Positions 8,818 through 17,064 of a stretch of 64,000 nucleotides of DNA are shown here, in pieces. The stretch spans positions 1 to 64,000 of the forward strand of contig JAILFK010000026.1 in the NCBI GenBank assembly GCA_024697595.1. The letters run 5' to 3'. Numbering within the stretch: position 1 is the stretch's first letter; each line of letters opens with the position of its first letter. This DNA comes from Lachnospiraceae bacterium (GTDB lineage: Bacteria > Bacillota > Clostridia > Lachnospirales > Lachnospiraceae). The translations under genes were made by a program, and so were the position numbers. The notes beneath the pieces are model-generated. The model did not search any database, was not told the DNA's origin, and saw only the letters and a list, made by a program, of their open reading frames with translations.

Positions 8818-8852
8818 AATTTCCTCCTATGAATAAACATAAATGCTTTGAT

Positions 8853-8861
8853 ATTATAACA
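8853..8861 (-). promoter_or_regulatory. Putative extended -10 promoter of trmB
   Basis: Read on the minus strand the sequence is TGTTATAAT, an extended -10 element, 35 bp upstream of the trmB start. The -35 region is weak, as is common with an extended -10. Confidence 0.5.
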
Positions 8862-8900
8862 TAGTAGATAATCAAAAGATATTTATAAAAGTGAAAATGG

Positions 8901-8929
8901 TTGCACCTACAAATTATAGCGATTATACT
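8901..8929 (+). promoter_or_regulatory. Promoter of the D,D-carboxypeptidase gene
   Basis: TTGCAC (8901-8906), a 17-bp spacer, and TATACT (8924-8929). The expected start is near 8936, about 29 bp before the ATG. Confidence 0.7.
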
Positions 8930-8964
8930 ATATAAAGTGAGATTTGATGAATGGGAGAATTTAA

Positions 8965-10434
8965 ATGAAGATGTTTAAAAGAATAAAGAAGAAAGTGGTG
9001 GTTGGAATATGTATATTATCAATGGCCATGAGTACTTTTTCTATAAGTAATGTAAAGGCAGCGGAATATTGGCCTAGTAGTATATCTGTTTCTTCTGGAG
9101 CAGCAATTGTAATGGAGCTAGAAACAGGTACTGTGCTTTACGAAAAGGAGGCAGATAAATCTTATTATCCTGCTAGTATCACAAAGATTATGACCGCACT
9201 TTTGAGCTTAGAAAATTGTGAGTTAGATGAAACCGTTACTTTTTCAGAGACTGCTGTTTATGAAAATGAAGGTGATACATCTCATATCGCTAGAGAAGTG
9301 GGCGAGGAAATGACGTTGGAAAATGCATTGTATGGAATGATGCTTGAGTCTGCCAATGAATGCGCCTGGGCTTTAGGTGAGCACACAGCAGGTAGTATGC
9401 CAGCTTTTGTGGACATGATGAATGAAAAAGCCAAGGAGTTAGGATGTACCCATACACATTTTGCAAATCCTAATGGTTTGCCTAACAAAGATCATTATGT
9501 AAGCGCCAGAGATATGGCTTTGATTGCAAAAGAAGCCTATAGCATTCCTAAATTTAGAGAGATGTGCTCCACTGTTGCATATACTTTGCCGGCAGATAAT
9601 AAGAAAGAAGCTTATAATCTAAACAATTCCCATGCAATGATCAGCAATAATAAAACATCTAAATATATCTATGAATATGCGTTGGGAGGAAAGACGGGAT
9701 ATACGGATGAGGCAGGAAGTACACTGGTTACCTTTGCAAAAAAAGACGGAATGACTTTGGTTTGTGTGGTGTTAAATGCTCAAAATCCTGCCCATTATGA
9801 GGATACTATAAATCTATTTGATTACTGTTTTGCAAACTTCACAACATATAAGGTTGCTGATCATGCGAATATAAATGAAATAGGGGCTGGAGTAAATCCA
9901 GGAATTTTGTCAGAGCAAAGTAAGTTGATAAGAATAGATTCAGAGGACGTTATAGTATTACCAAAGGCAGCATCCTTTAAGGACGCGAAGGCTGTGCTTG
10001 AACCAGCACCAAAAGATTCAGAAGCTGTAGCAATAATTAATTACAAATATGCAAACAAGAGTGTTGGAACAGGACATATTATATATGACGCTTCCAATAA
10101 GGTGTCATATCCCTTCAATAATGTTGATGCAGAAAATGGTGGATCAAAGATAAAATACTTTAGAATTGATTTTAAAACGATATTGATATTATTGCTGATT
10201 ATATTACTTATAGTTGGAGCGGTTTATCTAATATATATGCAGTCAGGAAAAATATTATTATATAGACATAGAAAAAGAGAAGAAAAACAAGGCTTTACAA
10301 AACAGGAAACTATAAAGAGAAGAAAAGGTACACAAATTCGAAGAAATAATAGTAAAAGAAAAAGCCCGAAGACAAATAATAGTAGAGAAAATAGTCGTAA
10401 AAAGATAAAACGACAAAATAGACGAAGAAAATAG
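8965..10434 (+). CDS. D-alanyl-D-alanine carboxypeptidase (penicillin-binding protein, S11 family)
   Basis: Low-molecular-weight PBP that trims the terminal D-Ala of peptidoglycan stem peptides. It has an N-terminal signal sequence (basic residues, hydrophobic 10-25, likely cleavage near VKA-AE). The three active-site motifs are SITK (Ser71-Lys74), SAN (129-131) and KTG (243-245). A C-terminal domain follows, then a transmembrane helix (about 406-425) and a 56-residue tail extremely rich in Arg and Lys. A cytosolic basic tail is unusual, since DacA/DacF proteins normally end in an amphipathic anchor. It is monocistronic, with its own promoter and terminator. Confidence 0.92.
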   Translation: MKMFKRIKKKVVVGICILSMAMSTFSISNVKAAEYWPSSISVSSGAAIVMELETGTVLYEKEADKSYYPASITKIMTALLSLENCELDETVTFSETAVYENEGDTSHIAREVGEEMTLENALYGMMLESANECAWALGEHTAGSMPAFVDMMNEKAKELGCTHTHFANPNGLPNKDHYVSARDMALIAKEAYSIPKFREMCSTVAYTLPADNKKEAYNLNNSHAMISNNKTSKYIYEYALGGKTGYTDEAGSTLVTFAKKDGMTLVCVVLNAQNPAHYEDTINLFDYCFANFTTYKVADHANINEIGAGVNPGILSEQSKLIRIDSEDVIVLPKAASFKDAKAVLEPAPKDSEAVAIINYKYANKSVGTGHIIYDASNKVSYPFNNVDAENGGSKIKYFRIDFKTILILLLIILLIVGAVYLIYMQSGKILLYRHRKREEKQGFTKQETIKRRKGTQIRRNNSKRKSPKTNNSRENSRKKIKRQNRRRK

Positions 10435-10462
10435 TCTATAGATATAATAAAAGACATAATAC

Positions 10463-10502
10463 AAAAAGAGAGAAATTGTCAGATAATTTCTCTCTTTTTT
10501 TG
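10463..10502. terminator. Bidirectional intrinsic terminator
   Basis: A perfect 11-bp stem AGAGAGAAATT/AATTTCTCTCT with a 7-nt loop, followed by T7 and preceded by an A run. It can stop both the carboxypeptidase transcript and the convergent minus-strand gene. Confidence 0.9.
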
Positions 10503-10540
10503 ATTTATACGGTTAAACAAATGTTTAGTAAGAGATATAT

Positions 10541-11044
10541 TTACTCTAAAAGGCTTTCGATAAGAAGTTTTAGCGTTGTTTTATTTTCAGTGTAAAAGAT
10601 TAATCCATTATTAGATTCTAGAACAGTTACATACTTATCTTTGAAGGTAATTGATTCTGTAATAAGTTGAAGCAGATAAGATTTATATTTTTCATCTACT
10701 TTTAGGAACAACGTCTCACATTCATCCAAAGATGAAAACGATGCTTGAGATTTATTTAGCAAACGGGATATATCTTTATCATGTTCCATCTGAGATTGAG
10801 TTTTATTTATAATAAAGTATCCGTTTTTATCTTTTGGCATTTCAAGAGATCGAACAGCTCTTTGAACCTGCTTGGTCAAACTGTCGCTGGCAGGATAGAG
10901 AGATTCAAAATATCTCATAAAGTCAGTGGCATTTTTGAAATGTTGGTTTTTTCCTTTTTCTAAAACCTCTGTCATAAGAATTCTTCTTATAATGTCTTCG
11001 CATTCTTTCCTAGATGGATTTTTCTTTGTTCTTGTTTCTTCCAT
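10541..11044 (-). CDS. Putative regulator with ArgR-like domain order
   Basis: 167-residue protein not confidently identified. The N-terminal half resembles a winged helix, ending in a recognition-helix-like TKQVQRAVRSLE and a wing with GYFIIN. The last 55 residues alternate strands and helices in the pattern of the ArgR C-terminal domain. The ArgR DNA-contact Ser-Arg pair and the paired Asp that bind arginine are not evident (ESN where GDD is expected). It may therefore be a diverged ArgR-fold protein answering a different ligand. AGAGG ribosome binding site; monocistronic. Confidence 0.45.
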   Translation of the reverse strand: MEETRTKKNPSRKECEDIIRRILMTEVLEKGKNQHFKNATDFMRYFESLYPASDSLTKQVQRAVRSLEMPKDKNGYFIINKTQSQMEHDKDISRLLNKSQASFSSLDECETLFLKVDEKYKSYLLQLITESITFKDKYVTVLESNNGLIFYTENKTTLKLLIESLLE

Positions 11045-11301
11045 ATAAAAACCTCTTTAATTATAAAACTGATAGGGGGACAATCTATTATATGTTAGAC
11101 AATAATAGATAAAACATTTAATAAAAAGGACAAAATAAATTGTCCATATATATAATAAGACAAGATAAAGACAAAAACAAGGAATTTACAGAGAGATATA
11201 TAGAAAACATAAAAAAATACTGGTGAAAAATTGACAAGGAGTTAAGACAAAACTTATAATCAACATAGAAAAACCACACAGAAAATGAAGGAGTGGACAA
11301 A
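11045..11301. promoter_or_regulatory. Divergent control region of the ArgR-like and AbiEi-like genes
   Basis: This gap holds no gene but several symmetric elements. CTATTAT...ATAATAG (11085-11108) lies close to the minus-strand start. A perfect inverted repeat GGACAA-N6-TTGTCC spans 11128-11145. Both could be operators. The GACAA word recurs several times on the plus strand between 11078 and 11236. Confidence 0.45.
11231..11260 (+). promoter_or_regulatory. Promoter of the AbiEi-like gene
   Basis: Consensus TTGACA (11231-11236), an 18-bp spacer, and consensus TATAAT (11255-11260). This is one of the strongest promoters in the window, with a start expected near 11267. Confidence 0.8.
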
Positions 11302-11934
11302 ATGGATTTAAATAAGTTAAGTAGAGTCGAAAAACGAGTATATGATTTGGAGAGAATACAAGAGTTGGTTGATGAAAATAATGGTTTGGTAAGAACGGTT
11401 CAAATAACTGATTTAGGAATAGATTATAGAAGAATACTAAGCTTTATGGAGGATGGTGATGTAATCAGAGTGAAAAACGGATATTACACCACTAAGTCTT
11501 ATAAGGGAACTGAGGATGAACTTATAGTGCAGATGTTTCCAGATGGAGTATTTACCATGCAGACCGCACTATATTTTTATGGATATCTTGAGAATAAGCC
11601 ATATGCTTGGCATATAGCAGTAGACAAAAACACATCAAGATCTAGATTTAAGATTGAGTATCCAAACGTGGAATCATACTACACAGAGCCAAAGGTTATG
11701 GAATTAGGTCTATCACATATAGAGGTGGCAGGACATGAAATGGGAATATTTACCAAGGAGAGAGTCATCTGTGACTGTCTAAAATATCAGGACAAGATGG
11801 ATAGAGAGGATTTTAAAAAAGGATTGTTGGCCTATATAGCTGATGACACCAAAGATGTGGGTGCACTTATGGAGATCGCCAGGGAGAGAAAGGTGTTAAA
11901 TAAGGTGCAGAATATGATAGGTGTGTGGTTATAA
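11302..11934 (+). CDS. AbiEi-type antitoxin/transcriptional regulator
   Basis: 210-residue protein with an N-terminal winged-helix region (RRILSFMEDGDVIRVKNGYY) followed by the AbiEi/AbiEi_1 alpha-beta domain (TMQTALYFYGYL, TKERVICDCLKY). Members are the antitoxin and autorepressor of type IV abortive-infection toxin-antitoxin pairs. I start at ATG 11302, since GAAGGAG at 11287-11293 is its ribosome binding site; a GTG at 11293 overlaps that site. The downstream gene occupies the toxin position but is not a clear AbiEii. Confidence 0.75.
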   Translation: MDLNKLSRVEKRVYDLERIQELVDENNGLVRTVQITDLGIDYRRILSFMEDGDVIRVKNGYYTTKSYKGTEDELIVQMFPDGVFTMQTALYFYGYLENKPYAWHIAVDKNTSRSRFKIEYPNVESYYTEPKVMELGLSHIEVAGHEMGIFTKERVICDCLKYQDKMDREDFKKGLLAYIADDTKDVGALMEIARERKVLNKVQNMIGVWL

Positions 11935-11979
11935 GGTCAAAAGATTATAGGAGTGTGCTATAGGGTCAAAAGATTATAG
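11921..11979 (+). repeat. Tandem direct repeat (29-bp period) between antitoxin and partner gene
   Basis: GGTCAAAAGATTATAG occurs at 11935-11950 and again at 11964-11979, with the preceding GTGTG(G/C)TATA(A/G) sequence also duplicated. The first copy begins directly after the antitoxin stop codon. The repeat fills most of the 70-bp gap and could be an operator or a small duplication. Confidence 0.8.
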
Positions 11980-12004
11980 CCTACAGGAAGAAAAGAGAAA
12001 AGAA

Positions 12005-12874
12005 ATGATTAACAGTAGAATGCTGAAGCTAAAAAGCGAAGAATTGAATATAGCCTTTGCTAATCTGCTGGCGGGAAATACAGTGGAGCTGGTTGTGCTT
12101 GGAATTTCAAGGGAGGCATCCCTAGAAAATCTGTGGTTGTGCAATGGAGATGATTTAGGAATAGATGTATATAGAAAGAAGGCAATCACTGATTTAAAGT
12201 ATATTTATGGTGGAAATCAGGATCTAAAAGAAATTGTCCAAGAGACAATAAAAAGCCTTGATAGTGTCTTTATAGAAAATAATTACACTATATTAAGTTG
12301 TAAATTTGCAGAAAAGACAAATATGGCGGGTTATGATATACATCTTGAATTAAATCTTGATGATAAATTTATTCCTATAGATATAGAGATTGAAAAAGCG
12401 AAAGAGGAATATATTCTTCCATATACAAGAAATCTAAAATTGATAGGTGAAAATAATAAAACTATAGATTATTTACATTATCCTTCCGAGGAAGCTTTAT
12501 GTTCTCACATGGTAGAAATATTAAAGCAGTTAGAACTTATAAATGAAATGGAACATTATTATGCTGCCTATAAGATTATAAAAACCTATTCTATGGAGGG
12601 AAGGAAATTCCGAGAGAAGTTAAAGGATGCTTGTAGTGAGAGACATATAAAATTAGAAGCTAAGACATATAACACTTTAAAAGGTTATGGGGACTATAAA
12701 TATATGGAAAAGAAATGGAAGAATTTCTTGAAAAAAGAGAAACTCACTGAGCCAAGTTGGCAGGAGTTGCTAGAGAAAATCAATGATTTCACAGAGCCAA
12801 TATGGGAGAGCATAGTGGAAGATAGAATATTTTTCGGAGATTGGATGCCAGAGCTTGGGCGTTATTTAGATTGA
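12005..12874 (+). CDS. Putative AbiEii-position protein, atypical
   Basis: 289-residue soluble protein in the toxin slot behind the AbiEi-like gene. Its middle (PIDIEIEKAKEEYI, then a helical segment with ALCSHMVEILKQL) has the look of the central and helical region of AbiEii nucleotidyltransferases. I cannot find the catalytic GSxxxR...DID motif that should lie in the first 100 residues. It could be a degenerate or much diverged AbiEii, or an unrelated partner. Its 3' end overlaps the convergent mobA by 13 bp. The ribosome binding site is AGGAAG. Confidence 0.5.
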   Translation: MINSRMLKLKSEELNIAFANLLAGNTVELVVLGISREASLENLWLCNGDDLGIDVYRKKAITDLKYIYGGNQDLKEIVQETIKSLDSVFIENNYTILSCKFAEKTNMAGYDIHLELNLDDKFIPIDIEIEKAKEEYILPYTRNLKLIGENNKTIDYLHYPSEEALCSHMVEILKQLELINEMEHYYAAYKIIKTYSMEGRKFREKLKDACSERHIKLEAKTYNTLKGYGDYKYMEKKWKNFLKKEKLTEPSWQELLEKINDFTEPIWESIVEDRIFFGDWMPELGRYLD

Positions 12875-13476
12875 ATATTTAACAATTTAAACAGAGCAAA
12901 ATAATAAGAATCTCTGTCGGTGAGTCGATAAAATTCTTCTTCTATGGGAAGTGTTGCCCAGGAAGCGGCCTCCTCAAAGGAGATGGTTTTAACCATACAT
13001 TTTTCATTTAGCTTAGAAGATATATTTTGCTTAAATACAATGGAAGAGCCGAAAGCCGATAAACATTTTTTAGAGTAGGTTGCAGCCACAATTCCAGTGT
13101 AATCATTTCTCAAGTCAAAGGTGGCGGCATCATAGTTCTCTGAAGCTTCATATAAATGAAGGCAAAGAGAAGGGGACAAAAATGGTGTCTCCAAAGAGAT
13201 AAAAAAAGCGCGATCTTCGGTAATCATGGAAAGAGAACTTAATATTCCACCCAATGGTCCCACATCATGGTAGATATCTGGGATTTCTGTCACATCTAAG
13301 TTTAGATGGGCATAGTCGCCGCGGTGAGTGACAGATAAATAAATTTTGCCAAAATCAGAGGAAAATTTATGAACTAGGTATTCTAGAAGGCATTCTTCAC
13401 CAAAGGGAAGCAAGGCTTTGTCTGTTCCCATTCGCAAGCTATTGCCGCCGCATAGAATTACAAGTGCTGGTTTCAT
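12862..13476 (-). CDS. mobA: Molybdenum cofactor guanylyltransferase-like protein
   Basis: 204-residue nucleotidyltransferase of the MobA family, which transfers GMP to molybdopterin. The GTP-binding N-terminus reads LCGGNSLRMGTDKALL (residues 8-23) and DVGPLGGI is at 71-78. The metal-binding motif usually written CDMPF is LETPF here (95-99), so Glu96 replaces the common Asp. No other molybdopterin gene is in the window. It overlaps the convergent AbiEii-like gene by 13 bp and has a GGAGGAG ribosome binding site. Confidence 0.8.
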   Translation of the reverse strand: MKPALVILCGGNSLRMGTDKALLPFGEECLLEYLVHKFSSDFGKIYLSVTHRGDYAHLNLDVTEIPDIYHDVGPLGGILSSLSMITEDRAFFISLETPFLSPSLCLHLYEASENYDAATFDLRNDYTGIVAATYSKKCLSAFGSSIVFKQNISSKLNEKCMVKTISFEEAASWATLPIEEEFYRLTDRDSYYFALFKLLNIQSK

Positions 13477-13607
13477 ATAACTATCTCCTCCCAGAAAAGT
13501 GATCTTGAATAAATTATCAGTTCTATACTAAGTAATAATTAGTTTTACGCTAAAGCTAAATATAGTAACAATTATAAGGGTTAGAAAATAAAAAGGAAAG
13601 ACATATC

Positions 13608-14975
13608 ATGTTGATAGATAAATTAAGAGAGTATAGTAAAGAGGATGTTTATCCCTTTCATATGCCCGGTCACAAGCGAATAAATTATGGGATGCCAGAT
13701 GCCATAGGAATAGATATAACTGAGATAGATGGCTTTGATGATTTACACAATGCAAGGGGTATTATTGAAGGTGAACAAGAGCGATTGGCTGAAGTTTATG
13801 ACTCAAAGCAAAGTTATATTTTGGTAAATGGTTCCAGTTGTGGAAACATTGCTGCTATTTTTGATGCTTGCAAGGTTAATGAGAAAATTATAGTGGGGAG
13901 AAATTGCCACAAAAGCGTGTATTATGGCTGCATTTTAAGGCGTTTACAGGTTGTATATACAATGCCGGAAGTGTCTCATCAAGGAATAGTGACTGGCACA
14001 AAGATAGAAGAAATAGCTAGAGTTATCGAAGAAAATCCTGATGCTAGAGCAATTGTGGTCACCAGTCCAACTTATGAGGGATATGTGGAACCACTAGAAG
14101 AAATAGTGAGACTAGCCCATGATAATAAAATGAAGGTTATTGTGGATGCTGCCCATGGTGCACATCTTGGGTTTGATAAATATTTTCCAGAAAACCCAGT
14201 AAAAAGCGGTGCAGACTATGTGATTATGAGTATGCACAAGACTATGCCAGCCATGACCCAGACCGCGGTGATACATGTAAATACTTGGGATAGAAAAATC
14301 GATACTTATCTGAGGATGTTTCAAACCAGCTCGCCGTCCTATGTTTTGATGGCATCAATCAGTCAGGGGATGAACTACTTAGAGGAAAATCCAGATTTGT
14401 TTGAAAACTATGGAAATCTATTGAGAGACTTTTATGAAAAGACCAAGGGACTAAAGATATTTGACATTTTACAGGATAAAAATAGAGATCCCTCAAAGAT
14501 AGTTATTATATGCAAAGGTGGACTGAGTGGAAAAGATCTAGAGGAAATATTAAGAGAAGACTATAGAATTCAGGTGGAGATGAGTTCATTTAATTATGTG
14601 ATAGCAATGACTTCGCCAATGGATACTCCAGAAGGTTTAGATCGTTTGGCCCAGGCCTTAGAGGATATGGATTTGACATATGGAGATATTGAAAATGATT
14701 ATGATACTATAGCATTTGAAGATGTTTTTACTTCTGATAAAAAGCTAGAAATTTATGAGCCACTTGATAGTGAAAGAGAATTGATAAATATTTTTAAATC
14801 TGGAGAAAACAGGATTAGTGCTGGAATGGTGTCTCTCTATCCACCGGGAATTCCAATTTGTGTACAGGGGGAGAGAATCACTGCAGAGCAGATTAACCTT
14901 ATAAAAGAGGCTTTAGAGGCAGGACTTACAGTGACAGGATTAGAGGAGAAGACCTTGGTAGAAGTTGTCATTTAA
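13608..14975 (+). CDS. Orn/Lys/Arg decarboxylase family protein (YaaO-like)
   Basis: PLP-dependent fold-I enzyme of the lysine/ornithine/arginine decarboxylase group. FHMPGHKR (residues 17-24) is the family start signature, DAAHGAH (180-186) contains the PLP Asp and His, and SMHKTMPAMTQ carries the PLP lysine (Lys211). The C-terminal decarboxylase domain ends at 455 residues, as in B. subtilis YaaO. The substrate cannot be decided from sequence, and family members make cadaverine, agmatine or related polyamines. It heads the cluster running to rsmI, the same place yaaO has in B. subtilis. Confidence 0.88.
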   Translation: MLIDKLREYSKEDVYPFHMPGHKRINYGMPDAIGIDITEIDGFDDLHNARGIIEGEQERLAEVYDSKQSYILVNGSSCGNIAAIFDACKVNEKIIVGRNCHKSVYYGCILRRLQVVYTMPEVSHQGIVTGTKIEEIARVIEENPDARAIVVTSPTYEGYVEPLEEIVRLAHDNKMKVIVDAAHGAHLGFDKYFPENPVKSGADYVIMSMHKTMPAMTQTAVIHVNTWDRKIDTYLRMFQTSSPSYVLMASISQGMNYLEENPDLFENYGNLLRDFYEKTKGLKIFDILQDKNRDPSKIVIICKGGLSGKDLEEILREDYRIQVEMSSFNYVIAMTSPMDTPEGLDRLAQALEDMDLTYGDIENDYDTIAFEDVFTSDKKLEIYEPLDSERELINIFKSGENRISAGMVSLYPPGIPICVQGERITAEQINLIKEALEAGLTVTGLEEKTLVEVVI

Positions 14976-15019
14976 TGGGCTCTATATTATACTTGAAGTA
15001 CTAAATTTTAGGAGAAATT

Positions 15020-15607
15020 ATGGGAAAAATATTTTGCATAATCGGCAAAAGTTCAACGGGAAAAGATACCATTTACAAGAGGATTTTAGAAGATAAATCC
15101 TTGGGTTTAAAGCAAATTGTTTCATACACCACCAGACCAATCAGAGCTGGAGAGGTTGATGGCATAGAATACCATTTTTGCACAGAGCAGGAAAAAGAAG
15201 ATCTAAGAAGTGCAGGAAAGGTTATAGAAATCAGAAGTTATAATACTGTGCATGGAGCATGGAACTATTTTACAGTGGATGATGACCAGGTGGATTTGTC
15301 AAAAAATAACTATCTTATAATTGGAACTTTGGTGTCTTTTGTAAAGATAAGAGAGTACTACGGCAAGGATGTAGTTATCCCAATTTATATAGAAGTGGAA
15401 GATGGAATTAGATTGACTAGAGCCTTGGAGAGAGAAAAGAAGCAAGAGTCTCCAAAATATGAGGAGATGTGCAGAAGATTTTTGGCAGATGCCAAGGATT
15501 TCTCTGAGGAAAATATGAAAAAAGCTGGAATAGATAAGGTTTTTGAAAACAAAAATCTAGACGATATAGAAAATGAGATAGTTGGTTATATTAAATCTAT
15601 GATTTAG
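15020..15607 (+). CDS. Guanylate kinase-like protein
   Basis: 195-residue P-loop kinase: Walker A GKSSTGKDT (residues 9-17) and the GMP-binding segment SYTTRPIRAGEVDGIEYHF match the guanylate kinase fold. It is more diverged than a housekeeping Gmk, and the canonical GPSGVGK has become GKSSTGK. In B. subtilis thymidylate kinase (tmk) sits in this position between yaaO and yaaR. It may phosphorylate GMP or another nucleotide. It is translated from AGGAGA and closely linked to the next genes. Confidence 0.8.
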   Translation: MGKIFCIIGKSSTGKDTIYKRILEDKSLGLKQIVSYTTRPIRAGEVDGIEYHFCTEQEKEDLRSAGKVIEIRSYNTVHGAWNYFTVDDDQVDLSKNNYLIIGTLVSFVKIREYYGKDVVIPIYIEVEDGIRLTRALEREKKQESPKYEEMCRRFLADAKDFSEENMKKAGIDKVFENKNLDDIENEIVGYIKSMI

Positions 15608-15619
15608 AGGGTGCGCAAT

Positions 15620-16060
15620 ATGGATATTAAGGTAAATAATGTCACTCCGGTGAATCAAGCCCCAGAGACACAAAAGGCCCCGGAGACAAATGAAAATTTC
15701 AAATTTACTTTGACTAGTGCCATTGAGGATGCTGAACTTCAACAGAAGTTGGATGGAATGCTTACAGATATAACTAAGCAAGGTGAGCTTATTGCTAGGC
15801 ATATGGACATCAGAGATATGAAGAAATATCGCGGACTTATCAAGGATTTCCTAAATGAAGTTGTAAATAGGTCCCATAAGTTTTCAAGGGAAAATTTCTT
15901 GGATCGCCGCGGACGGCACAGAGTGTACGGTATAGTTAAACTTGTGGATGAGAATCTTGACAAGCTAGCGGAAGCTTTGGTGGCAGATGAGGTTGATCAC
16001 ATTGAGATACTCAGTCGAATCGATGAGATTCGCGGACTTTTATTGGATATAGTAACCTAA
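15620..16060 (+). CDS. YaaR/DUF327 family protein
   Basis: 146-residue, mostly helical protein of the YaaR family (DUF327), with the conserved [13 protein letters not shown] and [18 protein letters not shown] segments. The function is not established; the gene is conserved next to holB across Firmicutes. I start at ATG 15620 because AGAGG at 15606-15610 gives normal spacing, whereas the in-frame GTG at 15611 abuts it. Confidence 0.85.
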   Translation: MDIKVNNVTPVNQAPETQKAPETNENFKFTLTSAIEDAELQQKLDGMLTDITKQGELIARHMDIRDMKKYRGLIKDFLNEVVNRSHKFSRENFLDRRGRHRVYGIVKLVDENLDKLAEALVADEVDHIEILSRIDEIRGLLLDIVT

Positions 16061-16068
16061 GGAGAGAT

Positions 16069-17064
16069 ATGGCTTTTTCAGATATAAAAGGGCAGGATGA
16101 TATAAAAGCCCATTTACAAGGAGCAATAAAAAATAAAAAATTTTCACATGCATATATAATTAGCGGGGAGAAGGATTCAGGAAAAAAGATGTTGGCTGAA
16201 GCCTTTGCTCAGGCCATATTGTGTGAGGAGGAAGGTATTGACGGTTGTGGAAAATGTCAATCCTGTCATCAGGTGATAAATAGAAATCACCCGGATATAC
16301 ATTATGTGGAGCATGAAAAGCCAAAAACCATTGGTATCGATGATATTCGAACACAGTTAAACAATGATATTGTAATAAAACCTTATAGTTCTAATTATAA
16401 AATATATATTGTTGATGAGGCGGAATTGATGAGTGAGCAGGCCCAAAATGCATTGCTTAAAACCATAGAGGAGCCGCCGGAGTATGGAATAATTTTTTTG
16501 CTTACCACATCAGCAACATCATTTTTACCAACAATTCTATCAAGATGCGTTCTTTTAGATCTAAAACCAATTAATCAAGAGATTATAAAAAAAGACTTGA
16601 TGACATATCATGGAATGCCAGATTATCAGGCCCAGGTGTGTGCAGCCTTTTCACAGGGTAATTTTGGTAAGGCTATAAAGTTGGCGGAATCTGAAGATTT
16701 TAAGGAATTAAAAAATTCCATGGTGAGTTTTGTAAAGCAGGCGGCAAGCATGGGCGCATTTGAGATAAATCAAATTGCCACAGATATCACATCTTCGGAG
16801 ACCGTGGATATTGCAGATTATATGGATTTGATGACAATCTGGTTTAAAGATGTGTTATTATATAAATCGACTGGTGATAAGAATCTAGTTATTTACCAGG
16901 ATGAAATAATGATTATAAAGCGGCTATCAGCTGAAATATCTTATGAAGGTTTGGAAAATATTTTCCAGGCCATAGATACTTGTAGAAAGAGATTGAAGGC
17001 AAATGTAAACAATAATCTTTCTGTGGAACTAATGCTGATGGCAGTTAAGGAGAATATATTATGA
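16069..17064 (+). CDS. holB: DNA polymerase III subunit delta'
   Basis: 331-residue AAA+ clamp-loader subunit. The P-loop region (SGEKDSGKKMLAEAF) is relaxed, as expected since delta' does not hydrolyse ATP. It has the zinc module CGKCQSC and the sensor/SRC-type motif LLTTSATSFLPTILSRC. It overlaps the following ricT by 4 bp (ATGA), which indicates translational coupling. It loads the beta clamp with delta and tau. Confidence 0.93.
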   Translation: MAFSDIKGQDDIKAHLQGAIKNKKFSHAYIISGEKDSGKKMLAEAFAQAILCEEEGIDGCGKCQSCHQVINRNHPDIHYVEHEKPKTIGIDDIRTQLNNDIVIKPYSSNYKIYIVDEAELMSEQAQNALLKTIEEPPEYGIIFLLTTSATSFLPTILSRCVLLDLKPINQEIIKKDLMTYHGMPDYQAQVCAAFSQGNFGKAIKLAESEDFKELKNSMVSFVKQAASMGAFEINQIATDITSSETVDIADYMDLMTIWFKDVLLYKSTGDKNLVIYQDEIMIIKRLSAEISYEGLENIFQAIDTCRKRLKANVNNNLSVELMLMAVKENIL

